Positions 25,409 to 34,916 of a stretch of 64,000 bases of DNA are shown here, piece by piece. The stretch is from Nitrospira sp. (GTDB lineage Bacteria; Nitrospirota; Nitrospiria; Nitrospirales; Nitrospiraceae), in NCBI GenBank assembly GCA_009594995.1, contig VOPR01000002.1, positions 1 to 64,000 on the forward strand, in the 5' to 3' direction. The position numbers and the translations under genes were made by a program. Below the pieces are notes generated by a model that saw only the letters and a program-made list of their open reading frames with translations, did no database searches and was not told where the DNA came from. Each line of letters begins with the position of its first letter. The first letter of the stretch is position 1.

Positions 25409-26641
25409 TTACACCCGGTCTCCGATCGGGTCCCATTCGTGATCCCGTTCCACGGCGCCGATCAAGCGTTCGAAAATATCCGGAATCGCGCCCGTGACCC
25501 GGCTCCAGTTCGAGATCATCGGCACGCCGAGCGGGTCTTCGAGAAACGCCTCGGTGGCGATTTTCATGCCCTTCAGAAATACCTCGACGGCCATCCGTTC
25601 CGCATGCCGGTCGAACTGCAAGCTGTTGATGGCGGCATCGTTCTGATACCGCGTGATGGCTTCCTGGGCCGACTGTAGATAGGTTGCCCGCAAGGTTTTG
25701 AGTACGGCTTCCGACAGCACCACGCCTTCGCTGGCCAAATTTCGAAACAGCGACTTCGTGATGTCCACGCACATTTTCTGAAGCCCCTGTTCGGCATTGT
25801 CCGCCGACAACCCCTGGTGCTTATGTTCGTAGGCGTCGGCGATATCGGCCTGACAAATCCGCCTGAGCGCGCAGTTGCGGTAGATCTCGGACAGCACGCC
25901 GACTTCCAATCCCCAATCGCCGGGCACACGGTTGATCCAGGCAAGGTCGCGCACCATCGCAAATTCGCCGGCCAGCGGGTACCGGAAGCTGTCGAGAAAA
26001 GTGAGCAATGGATGGGCGCCGGCCACTTGCTGGAGACTTCGGATCAGCGGAGTGAAATACAGTCGTGTCACCCGGCCGTGCAGGCGATTGGTGACCCGGC
26101 TGTAGTAGCCCTTGCAGAATTCGTAGCCAAGATTGGTGTTGACGATGGGGTAGCAGAGTCTCGCGAGATATTCCCGGTTGTAGCTGAGGATGTCACAGTC
26201 ATGGAGCGCGATGACGTTGCTTTCTCCGCGCGCCAGCACGTAGCCGAAGGCCATCCAGCAGCCTCGCCCTTTGCCTTGGAGTCCGGTGTCGAGTTCGGCA
26301 TGGGCCAATAGTTTGAGAATGTCCTGAATACCCGCTCCGTCGTTCCAGACGATTCGGACCCGTTGCGGCAGCACAGAAAAAAACTGTTTCGCCAAACGAA
26401 ACTCCAGCGCCGAGGCGCGGTCCAGGGAGATGACGATCTCATTGACGTAGCGGATGTCTTTCAGGACCTGGACGATGTGTTTCAGTGCAGGGTTTTCCAA
26501 CTCGGAGTACAGCGAGGGGAGGACGAGGGCGATCGGGTTTGAGGCCGCATGCCGTTCCAACTCCTTCTCCAGTTGCTCGAGATTGGAGTTGCCCAGGCGA
26601 TGCAGGACGGTCACGAGACCGTTTTGATGAAAATCCGACAT
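25409..26641 (-). CDS. glycosyltransferase of the glucosyl-3-phosphoglycerate synthase type
   Basis: 410 residues from ATG 26641, with GGAGGG directly upstream. The GT-A fold shows a nucleotide-sugar metal site, ALHDCDIL (Asp148/Asp150), a KGRGCWMAFGY segment and a late GDWGLEVGVLSEIYR. This matches GpgS/MpgS-like enzymes (GT81), which transfer glucose or mannose from an NDP-sugar to 3-phosphoglycerate on the way to the osmolytes glucosyl- or mannosylglycerate. No phosphatase partner is adjacent. The sugar preference cannot be read from sequence. Confidence 0.8.
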   Translation of the reverse strand: MSDFHQNGLVTVLHRLGNSNLEQLEKELERHAASNPIALVLPSLYSELENPALKHIVQVLKDIRYVNEIVISLDRASALEFRLAKQFFSVLPQRVRIVWNDGAGIQDILKLLAHAELDTGLQGKGRGCWMAFGYVLARGESNVIALHDCDILSYNREYLARLCYPIVNTNLGYEFCKGYYSRVTNRLHGRVTRLYFTPLIRSLQQVAGAHPLLTFLDSFRYPLAGEFAMVRDLAWINRVPGDWGLEVGVLSEIYRNCALRRICQADIADAYEHKHQGLSADNAEQGLQKMCVDITKSLFRNLASEGVVLSEAVLKTLRATYLQSAQEAITRYQNDAAINSLQFDRHAERMAVEVFLKGMKIATEAFLEDPLGVPMISNWSRVTGAIPDIFERLIGAVERDHEWDPIGDRV

Positions 26642-26768
26642 GTTCCCTCCTGTAAAGGGCTGGAGAGGATGGTTGATAGCCAATATCCAGCGCGGCAGGG
26701 AACGATTCCATCGCTGGATGCGGACACCGACCGGGCTGGTAGATGAATCTGTTGAGAGGAGGTCGCTG

Positions 26769-28070
26769 CTACTGAGCCGGAGGCATGGCTTTGCTCGTCA
26801 CGACCGACTTCACGATCTTGGCTCGTTTCACGGACTCCAGAAAGCGATCCGGAGGCTCCGGATTCGGCAAGTTCACTTCAACGGAATACCAGCCCGACTT
26901 CATCGGTCCCTTCTTGATACCGTTCAGTTCCTGAACCAAATCCTCGATGCTCTTCTCGGTGGTGCCGTCCTGAAATGCGACCCAGAACATGAAGGCCTGG
27001 CGGTCTGCTTCACGAAGCCCGTCAGCAACGGGGACTACGGTCGGCGCAGGCGTCTCCTTCGGCGCGTCGCTCTTCGCCAGGACCGTCGACTTGGATGACG
27101 CATTGGCCTTGGCGACTTCGAGGGAGGTCAGCGCCAGGCGGGCGTGCAACTCCCGATTGCGGCTTTCCAGCAGCGCGACTTGCTTGATCAACGTTTCATT
27201 CACCGATTTCACCGACTGCAGATCCTGCCGCACCAGTTCGCGATCCGCCTCCACCGCGTTGACGGCGACCTTCATCCCTGTTTGCACTTCCTGCGCGACG
27301 TCGGTCTTCACGGTCTTGAGGTCTTCCTGCACGGCGACGACCTGGGCATTAAGCTTTTGCTGCGTATGGGCGACGGTATCGATCAGCGCATTCAATTGCG
27401 CGATTCGATCCTGCTCGGAGCGCGAGACGGCCACGGCTGCCGTCTGGGCTTCCACCAACTGGGCGAGCTGTTGATGCACCTGATCGATCTGGTCCTGTGT
27501 CGATTGCCGCGCGGCCAGTTCTTCTTCAAGCTGATGGGCGCGATCCTCCGACCCGATCCAACTGGGGATCCGTTCAGCCAGCAGCGCAATGACTCCTACG
27601 GCCAGGACGACTTGCGCAAAGGCAGTGGTCACACTCCACACCGGGCTGCCCTGTGTCGAAACCACGGCCGTTCCTGCCGGAAAGCCGATCGCCGTGGCCA
27701 TCTGGGACCACCAGCCAGGGGTGGTCTCATATTGCACTCGGAGAGAACCGCCGTCGAAATGGTTCTGAACATGGAGGGTCAGGCTGCCCTTGCCGACGGG
27801 GACCCGCACGCTCTTCTGGCCGGCTTCGGGGGCCACACAGCCTCCGATCAGCACACCGGACTCGCTTCGGAGTTCGAGGTGTTGAATGCTCCGCTCGCGG
27901 GCGGTGTAGGCGAAGGACGGATCGCTCTGCGCGCAGTTCAGCGTGCCGATGCGCTCGTGGTTGACCAGAACCTGGAGAAACCCGGGGCGTTCTTCCGCCG
28001 CGCGTCGAGGTTGGTCATCCAGGGCGTCAAGCAGATGTGCGCGATAGTCGTTGAGCTCTGGTGCTTCCAT
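26769..28070 (-). CDS. single-span membrane protein with long coiled coil
   Basis: 433 residues from ATG 28070 (GGGGAGG eight bases upstream), overlapping the preceding sigma-like gene by 44 bases. Residues 1-120 form a soluble domain (ELNDYRAHLLDALDDQPRRA; later SVRVPVGKGSLTLHVQNHFD). One membrane helix lies at about 144-166 (TAFAQVVLAVGVIALLAE). Residues 172-325 are a Gln/Glu/Ala-rich coiled coil, followed by a Pro/Lys linker and a small C-terminal domain (FMFWVAFQDGTTEKSIEDL). The layout suggests a transmembrane regulator of the sigma-like protein (inference). No family recognised. Confidence 0.7.
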   Translation of the reverse strand: MEAPELNDYRAHLLDALDDQPRRAAEERPGFLQVLVNHERIGTLNCAQSDPSFAYTARERSIQHLELRSESGVLIGGCVAPEAGQKSVRVPVGKGSLTLHVQNHFDGGSLRVQYETTPGWWSQMATAIGFPAGTAVVSTQGSPVWSVTTAFAQVVLAVGVIALLAERIPSWIGSEDRAHQLEEELAARQSTQDQIDQVHQQLAQLVEAQTAAVAVSRSEQDRIAQLNALIDTVAHTQQKLNAQVVAVQEDLKTVKTDVAQEVQTGMKVAVNAVEADRELVRQDLQSVKSVNETLIKQVALLESRNRELHARLALTSLEVAKANASSKSTVLAKSDAPKETPAPTVVPVADGLREADRQAFMFWVAFQDGTTEKSIEDLVQELNGIKKGPMKSGWYSVEVNLPNPEPPDRFLESVKRAKIVKSVVTSKAMPPAQ

Positions 28071-28989
28071 GGTTCCGTCCTCCCCGATCGCCTCCAAAGA
28101 GAGCTAAGACGCCTCCCTTTTTCAGCGGATGTATATGGAGATTGACTTGCGGCTTCAACCCGCTGCTGACCTCGGCTTGCCGGTGATCTGCGACTTCCAG
28201 AAAACAATCACGGCAGAATGCCAGATGCCAGACGCGATAGTCGTGGCCGTAGTCATCGTGAAAGAGTTGCCCCCACTTCTGTTCGGACAAGCAGGGGTAA
28301 TGTTCCGGTTCACTCTTGCGATAGTGCGACTGCAGCACGGGCATCAGCCGATCGACCTCATGGTTGAGATGATCGGGCCTGGTGCGTAATTCCTGCTCCA
28401 GCACTTCTATTTCAGATACGCTTAACCCGGTTTCGTTCATCGTGCGTTGCCAGCCAGATTGGCGCCACCGCTCGAAGTTCTTATAGACCCGCTGACTTTC
28501 GGCCTGTCCGAAGCCCAGGAGCTTCACCACATGGGCCTGGCTGAACCCATAGAAGTGATAAAACAGGGCGATCAGGGCATCGCGGCTGACGACCGCGCGA
28601 GAAGCCAACCCGTCGAGAAACCGCCCCACCGGTGTCAGCAACTCCTTGTGGTAGCACAAGGGGTCCGGCTGACTGAATGATTTGGCGATCAAACTGTCCA
28701 GGAGAAAGAACGGGCGGCAGGGCACTTCGGTGCGACCGAAGACCACAAATCGCTCCACCAACTCATAGCCCCAACGAAGCGCCAGCTTTTCATGCGTGAT
28801 GTCGTCGCCCCATTGATTCGTTTCACGAAGGAATCGCTTGGTTTGACTCGTCGCGCGATCCAGCAATTCCGGCAGCGATTTCGTGACCAGCTCATCAAAC
28901 TCGCGTTCCGTGGTCACGACATTGTTGAGTCGTGCAGAAAAAATCTGGCCGTCCCGCATCGTCTTTCCATCCGGCATCTTAGTCGACAT
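28027..28989 (-). CDS. sigma-region-4-like DNA-binding protein
   Basis: 320 residues from ATG 28989. Residues 136-180 (RDALIALFYHFYGFSQAHVV, then LLGFGQAESQRVYKNFERWR) resemble a sigma-70 region 4 helix-turn-helix, with the 'RxALxLxYxxGxSxxxVAxLLG' spacing. I do not see a convincing region 2. The C-terminal third carries Cys and His residues (YPCLSEQKW, VWHLAFCRDCFLEVADH) that could bind a metal. The end overlaps a membrane coiled-coil gene, an arrangement like sigma factor followed by anti-sigma, but neither assignment is proven. Probably a cytoplasmic regulator. Confidence 0.6.
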   Translation of the reverse strand: MSTKMPDGKTMRDGQIFSARLNNVVTTEREFDELVTKSLPELLDRATSQTKRFLRETNQWGDDITHEKLALRWGYELVERFVVFGRTEVPCRPFFLLDSLIAKSFSQPDPLCYHKELLTPVGRFLDGLASRAVVSRDALIALFYHFYGFSQAHVVKLLGFGQAESQRVYKNFERWRQSGWQRTMNETGLSVSEIEVLEQELRTRPDHLNHEVDRLMPVLQSHYRKSEPEHYPCLSEQKWGQLFHDDYGHDYRVWHLAFCRDCFLEVADHRQAEVSSGLKPQVNLHIHPLKKGGVLALFGGDRGGRNHGSTRAQRLSRTSA

Positions 28990-29179
28990 AGTGGCGAATT
29001 CCCCAGCAAATGACAATTCGACAAGTCCGCTTCTAGAAGACCACATTTGTCTATGGGGGGTCAATGGGGGGAAAGGCCTAAACCCGCACTGTATCAGGGT
29101 GAAACAGGCCTATGGCCGAAGCCGGACTGAGCGTGTGAGCGGGGATGCCGGAACTGCTGAGGTAGCTGCCTAACCCCGG

Positions 29180-30832
29180 TTAGGGACGATCGGTTGAGAG
29201 CCGTTTGGCCAACCGTTTTGCCAGTCGCATCATAGCCGGGGAGCGGTCTGCCGGGTCCAGTAAGACGTTGATGACGTAGGGTTGGCTGGGATCAGCCAAG
29301 GCCTTGGCCAGGGTCTCGACGAATTCCCCATGGGTGGCCACCCGGGAGCCCTGTCCACCGCCGATCAGTTCGCAGATCCGTTCGTATCGCCATTCGTGAA
29401 TGTCGTTGAAGGGGCCTTCGAGGATCTCGCGTTCGGTGGAATAACCGTGGTTATTCAAGACAATAACCACCGGGGCCTGGCGGTATCGAACGGCGGTAGA
29501 CAATTCTGAGCCAGTCATCTGAAAGGCGCCGTCTCCCACGAGGACAATCGGTCGGAGGGTCGAATCGGCAAAGCCGGCACCAATGGCCGCAGGGACGGCA
29601 AAGCCCATCGACGTATAGTAGGCGGGTGATAGAAACTCAAAGCGGCGGTGGACGTGGAGGTCGACGGAGGCGAAGAGTGACTCGCCCACATCGGCGATGA
29701 CGAGCGTTTTTTCCTGCAACACTGTGTCCAGGTGACGGAATACACCCTGCAGGCTGACGGAGGCCTGCGCTGGGGGCATGGGGTCCTCCGGTTTCAGCGG
29801 CGCCGGCAGCTGCGGGGTGGGGAATGAAGGTAGCGGCGCATTGGCGAGGCCCTTCACGAAATCCTCGAACAGAATGGAGTCGTACCGGTGGTGCTTGATG
29901 GCGACGCGATCCGCCGTGGCATGAATGGTATGGCCATCCGAAAACAGGGCGCTGCGGGCGTCCAAGTCCTCCACGTCCGACAGGATCGAGCCGAGGATCA
30001 GCAGGCAATCAGTCTGGTTGACGAACTCCTTCACTTCGTCGCGGGCCACCAACCCGCTATACACGCCGACATAGAGCGGATGGTCTTCGCGGATGATCGA
30101 TTTGCCGAGCAGGGTCGAGGCGATCGGCACGTTCAACCGTTCGACGAGCTTTGTCAGTTCGTCGTGGAGGCCGAAGCGTCCCACTTCAGCGCCCGCTAAA
30201 ATCACCGGACGTTTGGCCGACTCCAACATCGTGCGCACTTCAGTCAGGGCTTCGCTCAACGCGGCACGGTCGGTAGGTTCGTCGACGGCGCTGTGCTTGT
30301 GCGACGTATAGGCCAATGGCACATGCACCATGTCGCGCGGGATTTCGAGATAGATGGGGCGTCGATACCGCAACAATGCCGCGAAGGCGCGATCCATTTC
30401 ACGCTCCGCCGTGACCGGGTCTTCGAGGCTCACTGCTGCGACCGTCATTTTTTCGAACACTTCCCGTTGCGTCGAGAACTCACGCACCATGTGATGAAGG
30501 TACGGGTTGCGGGCTCGCTCCGACAAACCAGGCGATCCTGTCAGCAACACGACCGGTGACCGTTCCGCATAGGCGCAGGCGATGGCGTTGACCGTATTCA
30601 GCCCGCCGACACAGTACGTGACGCAGAGGGCGCCGATGCCGTTGATGCGCGCATAGGCGTCGGCGGCGAAGCCGGCGCAATCCTCACGGGTGGTAGCCAC
30701 ATGTTGAATAGGCGAGGATTCCATCAGTTTGTACAAGCCTAGAACGTAGTCGCCGGGAATGCCGAAGATGTGGCGGACTCCCAGGCGATGAAGCCGATCC
30801 AAGACTGCCGTTCCAATGGTGTGTGTGGTCAT
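29180..30832 (-). CDS. thiamine-diphosphate-dependent 2-oxoacid decarboxylase
   Basis: 550 residues from ATG 30832. The N-terminal TPP-binding domain has the catalytic Glu50 (ATTREDCAGFAADAYAR). The middle domain is DHS-like, and the C-terminal domain has the TPP motif GDGAFQMTGSEL (433-444), ending VVIVLNN. The order matches pyruvate/indolepyruvate/phenylpyruvate decarboxylases, which convert a 2-oxoacid to an aldehyde and CO2. VRHIFGIPGDYVLGLY near the start is typical of that subgroup. Acetolactate synthase is a less likely alternative, as the FAD-site residues are not obvious. It diverges from the RlmI-like gene across about 200 bases. Confidence 0.9.
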   Translation of the reverse strand: MTTHTIGTAVLDRLHRLGVRHIFGIPGDYVLGLYKLMESSPIQHVATTREDCAGFAADAYARINGIGALCVTYCVGGLNTVNAIACAYAERSPVVLLTGSPGLSERARNPYLHHMVREFSTQREVFEKMTVAAVSLEDPVTAEREMDRAFAALLRYRRPIYLEIPRDMVHVPLAYTSHKHSAVDEPTDRAALSEALTEVRTMLESAKRPVILAGAEVGRFGLHDELTKLVERLNVPIASTLLGKSIIREDHPLYVGVYSGLVARDEVKEFVNQTDCLLILGSILSDVEDLDARSALFSDGHTIHATADRVAIKHHRYDSILFEDFVKGLANAPLPSFPTPQLPAPLKPEDPMPPAQASVSLQGVFRHLDTVLQEKTLVIADVGESLFASVDLHVHRRFEFLSPAYYTSMGFAVPAAIGAGFADSTLRPIVLVGDGAFQMTGSELSTAVRYRQAPVVIVLNNHGYSTEREILEGPFNDIHEWRYERICELIGGGQGSRVATHGEFVETLAKALADPSQPYVINVLLDPADRSPAMMRLAKRLAKRLSTDRP

Positions 30833-31031
30833 AGGTCTCAGCTGCTCCGTTGTGTGTCGCCGGTCGCGTTGCGGTCTTCTCGCAGCAAACCATAGGTGTC
30901 CGGGAAGGTCAAGCGCGCGCATGATCGTGACGCACGGTTGCTTCGTGGCGTGATTTCAGGCACCCTCGTGAGCCTTTGCATTGCCTCACTACCATGTCAG
31001 TCAACACCGTGACCCTGGATTGATAACAAAC

Positions 31032-32228
31032 ATGACACAGCCTGCGACCGGTTCCACCGCAAGAGTCCGTCTGACTGCCGAACGAGAAGGCCCGCGGTAT
31101 TACGGCCATCTTTGGGTGTTCGACAGCAATGTGGCCGAGGTGCTCGGCACCCCCGCTGCCGGCGACCTCGTCGATGTCTACACCCATCAGAAACGATTTT
31201 TCGGCCGCGGCCTGTACAACCCCCATTCAAAAATCCGCATTCGTCTGCTGACCTTTCAGGATGAACCGGTCGACGACGATTTTTTTGCCAGACGAGTCCG
31301 CGCCGCTGCGGCTCTGCGGCAGACCGTCGCCACTCATACCAATGCCTGTCGTCTCGTGCACGGCGAAAGTGATCTCCTCCCTGGTCTGGTCGTGGATCGG
31401 TTTGCAGATGTGGCGGTGATGCAAACGCTCGGGTACGGCATGGATCTGCGAAAAGAGTTGTTGGGAGAGTTGTTGGTGCAGGAAGCGGGCGTGAAGACGG
31501 TCTTTTTGCGTAACGACGCCAAGAGCCGGACGCTGGAAGGTCTCGCGCTGTCCAAAGGGTTTCTGCGCGGTGACGGGGCCACGAGAGTCAGCATTCACGA
31601 GGGGAAGGCCCAGTTTACGGTCGACATTGCGGAGGGACAGAAGACCGGATGGTTTTGCGATCAGCGCGAGAACCGGCTGGCTGCGGCAGTCTATGCCAAG
31701 GGGAAGCGCGTGTTGGAAGCGTTCTGCCATACGGGCGCGTTCGGTATGCAGGCGGCGCTGGCGGGCGCGCAATCGGTGGAAGGGTTGGATGTGAGTGCGG
31801 CGGCCGTGGCGCTGGCTCAGGCGCATGCCGAGCAGAATCAGGTGGCTGCGAGCTGTCAGTATCGGCAGGCCGATGCTTTCGAGGAGTTGCGGGCGCTTGA
31901 ACGAAATAATCAACGGTATGACCTGGTGATTCTCGACCCACCGGCTTTTGCCCGCAGCAAGAAGGCGGTGCCTCATGCTCTGGCCGGATACAAGGACGTG
32001 AACCTGCGCGGCCTTCGTCTCCTTCAGCCAGGGGGCGTGCTGGTGACCTGTTCCTGCTCGCAGCCGATCAGCGATCACGATTTCTGGATGATGCTCCAGG
32101 CTGCGGCACGGGATGCCAACCGGCAGATCCGTTTGCTGGAACAGCGCGGGCAGGGGCCCGACCATCCGGTGCTCGCGGGGATGCCGGAAACGCGATACCT
32201 GAAATGTTTCATCGTGCAGGTGTTCTGA
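31032..32228 (+). CDS. RlmI-like 23S rRNA 5-methylcytosine methyltransferase
   Basis: 398 residues from ATG 31032. An N-terminal PUA-type domain (VRLTAEREGPRYYGHLWVF, DVYTHQKRFFGRGLYNPHS) is followed by a THUMP-less middle domain and a Rossmann SAM domain. Motif I is VLEAFCHTGAFGMQAALAGA and motif IV is LVILDPPAF. A TCSCSQ motif fits the nucleophilic cysteine site. RlmI modifies C1962 of 23S rRNA in E. coli, and the specificity here is inferred. A GATAAC lies four bases before the ATG and no ribosome site is visible. Confidence 0.92.
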   Translation: MTQPATGSTARVRLTAEREGPRYYGHLWVFDSNVAEVLGTPAAGDLVDVYTHQKRFFGRGLYNPHSKIRIRLLTFQDEPVDDDFFARRVRAAAALRQTVATHTNACRLVHGESDLLPGLVVDRFADVAVMQTLGYGMDLRKELLGELLVQEAGVKTVFLRNDAKSRTLEGLALSKGFLRGDGATRVSIHEGKAQFTVDIAEGQKTGWFCDQRENRLAAAVYAKGKRVLEAFCHTGAFGMQAALAGAQSVEGLDVSAAAVALAQAHAEQNQVAASCQYRQADAFEELRALERNNQRYDLVILDPPAFARSKKAVPHALAGYKDVNLRGLRLLQPGGVLVTCSCSQPISDHDFWMMLQAAARDANRQIRLLEQRGQGPDHPVLAGMPETRYLKCFIVQVF

Positions 32229-32232
32229 GGCA

Positions 32233-34242
32233 ATGATGCGCGACCAGGACGCCCCGACGGAGCCCGTGGACGCGCCGCTGGTTCCGGCTTCCGTGTCGCT
32301 GCCGGAGATCACGCCGAAAGCGGTGGTTCTGTCGATCCTGCTGGCTGCCGTTCTCGCGGGAGCCAATGCCTATCTGGGCCTGTTCGCCGGTATGACGGTG
32401 TCTGCGTCGATCCCAGCCGCCGTCGTCTCCATGGCGGTGCTGCGGCTCTTCCGTCACTCCAATATTCTCGAAAACAATATCGTGCAAACCGCCGCCTCCT
32501 CTGGTGAGGCGTTGGCGGCCGGCGTCATCTTTACCATTCCGGGGTTGGTCCTCATCGGCTATTGGTCCACCTTCGACTATTGGCAAACGTTCACGGTGTC
32601 GCTTGTCGGCGGGGTACTGGGCGTGTTGTTCACGATTCCCTTGCGCCGAGCATTGATCATCCATGCGCGACTGCGTTTTCCGGAAGGGGTGGCGACGGCG
32701 GAGGTGTTGAAAGTCGGCGCATCCTCCGAGAAACAAGCGGGCGGCAGGGTTCGCCTTTTGTTAGGCGCGGCGGCGCTCGGGGGCGGGTGTAAATTTGCCG
32801 AGGGAGGGTTGAAGCTCTGGAGTGAGTCGTTAGAAGGGGTGCTGCAGCTCGGCCGTTCGACATTCTACGGAGGGCTGAATCTTTCTCCCGCCTTGGTCGC
32901 CGTCGGATACATCATCGGCCTCAACACGGCGCTGGTCGTATTTCTCGGCGGTGCAGTCGGCTGGCTGGTGCTCCTGCCGTTGTATCAGGTGCTCGTTGCC
33001 GCGCCGGATGCCGTGACCGGTGTGGCGGCGGCGAAGACCACGTGGAGCGGGCAGATCCGCTACATCGGCATCGGCGCGATGCTGGTGGGCGGAGTGTGGA
33101 CCCTGATTCAGGTTCGAGGACCGATCCTGCAGAGTCTTCGGCAGTTAGTGGCGATCTATGGCACTCGCCATGACGCTCGCTCGGGTTCGGCGCTGTTGCG
33201 CACTGAGCGTGACGCGGGTGTTGCCTGGCTCATCGGTCTCACTGGGGCCTCCCTGATTCCTATGGTGCTGCTGTACCAAAGTCTGTTGGGTCAGAACCTA
33301 TTCGGTGCGGTGGGGTTGACGTTTCTGATGGTCGTGACGGCCTTTCTCTTTTCTGCCGTCGCCGGATATATGGCCGGCCTGGTCGGCAGTTCGAGCAATC
33401 CGGTCTCGGGTGTCACGATTGCCACCATTATGCTCGCGGCGCTGCTCCTGTTGGGAATATTGGGGCAGGGAAATCCGGCCGGTCCGGCTGCCGCATTGCT
33501 GGTGGGGGCGGTGGTCTGTTGTGCTGCCGCGATGGGCGGTGACAATCTTCAGGATTTGAAAACCGGACATCTGGTGGGCGCTACGCCTTGGAAGCAGCAG
33601 GTGATGCAGGTCATCGGTGTGGCGACCGGAGCCGTGGTCATCGTGCCGGTGCTGTCTCTTTTGCAGGCGAAGTATGGAATCGGCGAAGTCACAGCCGGGC
33701 ATCCCCATCCCCTCAGCGCGCCCCAGGCGACGCTCATGGCGAACCTTGCCAACGGAGTATTCGGAGGTTCATTGCCCTGGCACCTGGTCGGGGTCGGCAT
33801 GGTGCTGGGTGTGGTGGTGATCGGACTGGATGCGAGGCAGGCGCGACGGCAGTCCGCCCTTCGTTTTCCTGTGTTAGCCGTGGCGCTGGGTATGTACCTG
33901 CCTCTCAAATTGTCGGCGGCTGTCTTCTTCGGCGGGGTGCTGGCCGAGTACGTGCGAAGGCGCCGACCATCTTCGGAGACCTCCACGGAGGACGGAGGTC
34001 TTCTTTATGCCGCCGGATTGGTCACTGGTGAAGCGCTGGTCGGTATTCTACTGGCACTTCCGATTGCGCTGAGTTCTGTCTGGCCCTCGCTGGCGGGAGA
34101 TCCCTTCCAGCTGTTTGCCGTTCCGCCAATGGGCGGCTGGCCCGGGCTCGCAGCGCTCATACTTGTGGGCCTGTTGCTCGTGCGCTCGGCTCAATCAACA
34201 GCTGGCGCCGTGGCTGCTCGTAGGTCTCTGAACGGAGAGTGA
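32233..34242 (+). CDS. OPT-family oligopeptide/metal-chelate transporter
   Basis: 669 residues, four bases after the RlmI-like gene (AGG then ATGATG). About 15 hydrophobic segments. Characteristic OPT patterns include GANAYLGLFAGMTVSASIPA, NIVQTAASSGEALAAGVIFT and FPEGVATAEVLK. The prokaryotic OPT length is typical. Family members import oligopeptides or metal-siderophore complexes by proton symport; the substrate here is unknown. Located in the inner membrane. Confidence 0.93.
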   Translation: MMRDQDAPTEPVDAPLVPASVSLPEITPKAVVLSILLAAVLAGANAYLGLFAGMTVSASIPAAVVSMAVLRLFRHSNILENNIVQTAASSGEALAAGVIFTIPGLVLIGYWSTFDYWQTFTVSLVGGVLGVLFTIPLRRALIIHARLRFPEGVATAEVLKVGASSEKQAGGRVRLLLGAAALGGGCKFAEGGLKLWSESLEGVLQLGRSTFYGGLNLSPALVAVGYIIGLNTALVVFLGGAVGWLVLLPLYQVLVAAPDAVTGVAAAKTTWSGQIRYIGIGAMLVGGVWTLIQVRGPILQSLRQLVAIYGTRHDARSGSALLRTERDAGVAWLIGLTGASLIPMVLLYQSLLGQNLFGAVGLTFLMVVTAFLFSAVAGYMAGLVGSSSNPVSGVTIATIMLAALLLLGILGQGNPAGPAAALLVGAVVCCAAAMGGDNLQDLKTGHLVGATPWKQQVMQVIGVATGAVVIVPVLSLLQAKYGIGEVTAGHPHPLSAPQATLMANLANGVFGGSLPWHLVGVGMVLGVVVIGLDARQARRQSALRFPVLAVALGMYLPLKLSAAVFFGGVLAEYVRRRRPSSETSTEDGGLLYAAGLVTGEALVGILLALPIALSSVWPSLAGDPFQLFAVPPMGGWPGLAALILVGLLLVRSAQSTAGAVAARRSLNGE

Positions 34243-34270
34243 GGCGGCGTGCAGTGATCGTGAGGTGGCG

Positions 34271-34741
34271 TTAGTCGCTGGGCGGCTCAAAATGTCCCGG
34301 CGGGCGGGATTGCCAGGGCACCGTGGCCTGTTTGGACTGTTTCACGAGACTCCGTAGGCTCACCTCCGCCGCACGCAGGAGTTTTGGCTCTCCGCTCTGC
34401 AAGAGGGCGGTGAGGAGCACGTAGAGGGTTCGGTCGTGCCCGGCTGCCAGCAGCACTCTCTCCAGGACCGGATCGCCTCCGGTCAGGGTAGAAAGGGGGG
34501 CCGGTTCTTCGTCGTCGTCCTTGCAGAGCAGGTCGAATTCCGTGGGGTGGATGAAGAGCCAGGGGAGGGGGATCTTCAGGGCGCCGGCCAGGGCTTCCAG
34601 GGTCGAGGCACTGGGATCAGCCTGTTCCGACTCCAGCGATTCCAGGAGAGAGGTAGCGATTCCGGCTCGTTCTGCACAGGCCTGTTCAGAACATTTTTGA
34701 GACACCCGCCATGCTCGAACCAGGCTTCCGATGTGTGGCAT
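34271..34741 (-). CDS. XRE-family HTH regulator
   Basis: 156 residues from ATG 34741. Residues 5-60 form a helix-turn-helix of the XRE/Cro type (LVRAWRVSQKCSEQACAERA, then GIATSLLESLESEQADPSAS, TLEALAGALKI). The HTH is followed by PLPWLFIHPTEFD and a helical C-terminal part (LERVLLAAGHDRTLYVLLTA) that may bind a ligand or dimerise. The frame extends 12 codons further, but a -10 box lies six bases before this ATG, so the longer form is unlikely. Target unknown. Confidence 0.85.
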   Translation of the reverse strand: MPHIGSLVRAWRVSQKCSEQACAERAGIATSLLESLESEQADPSASTLEALAGALKIPLPWLFIHPTEFDLLCKDDDEEPAPLSTLTGGDPVLERVLLAAGHDRTLYVLLTALLQSGEPKLLRAAEVSLRSLVKQSKQATVPWQSRPPGHFEPPSD

Positions 34742-34747
34742 GGTGCG

Positions 34748-34777
34748 ATAATACTGTATCCCTTTCCGGCACTGCAA
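34748..34777 (-). promoter_or_regulatory. promoter placing the transcript start at the XRE regulator ATG
   Basis: On the minus strand, TTGCAG (34777-34772), an 18-base spacer and TATTAT (34753-34748) are followed by six bases (CGCACC) and the ATG. The layout is nearly the same as at proC. The mRNA is predicted to be leaderless. Confidence 0.5.
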
Positions 34778-34916
34778 CGTGACTTTTTTGAGCTTCCTTA
34801 CATACTTGTCTGCAACATCAACATGTTACGATCCATTCTCCTAGGTAGAACAAAGGCGTCCAAATCGGGTAGAATGAGGCGTTCTTATTGATATCCCCAG
34901 CGAGGAGGATCAGCCG

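Noticed and set aside
31227-32366. 379-codon frame opposite the RlmI-like methyltransferase
   Set aside because: Shadow frame; all SAM motifs are on the other strand.
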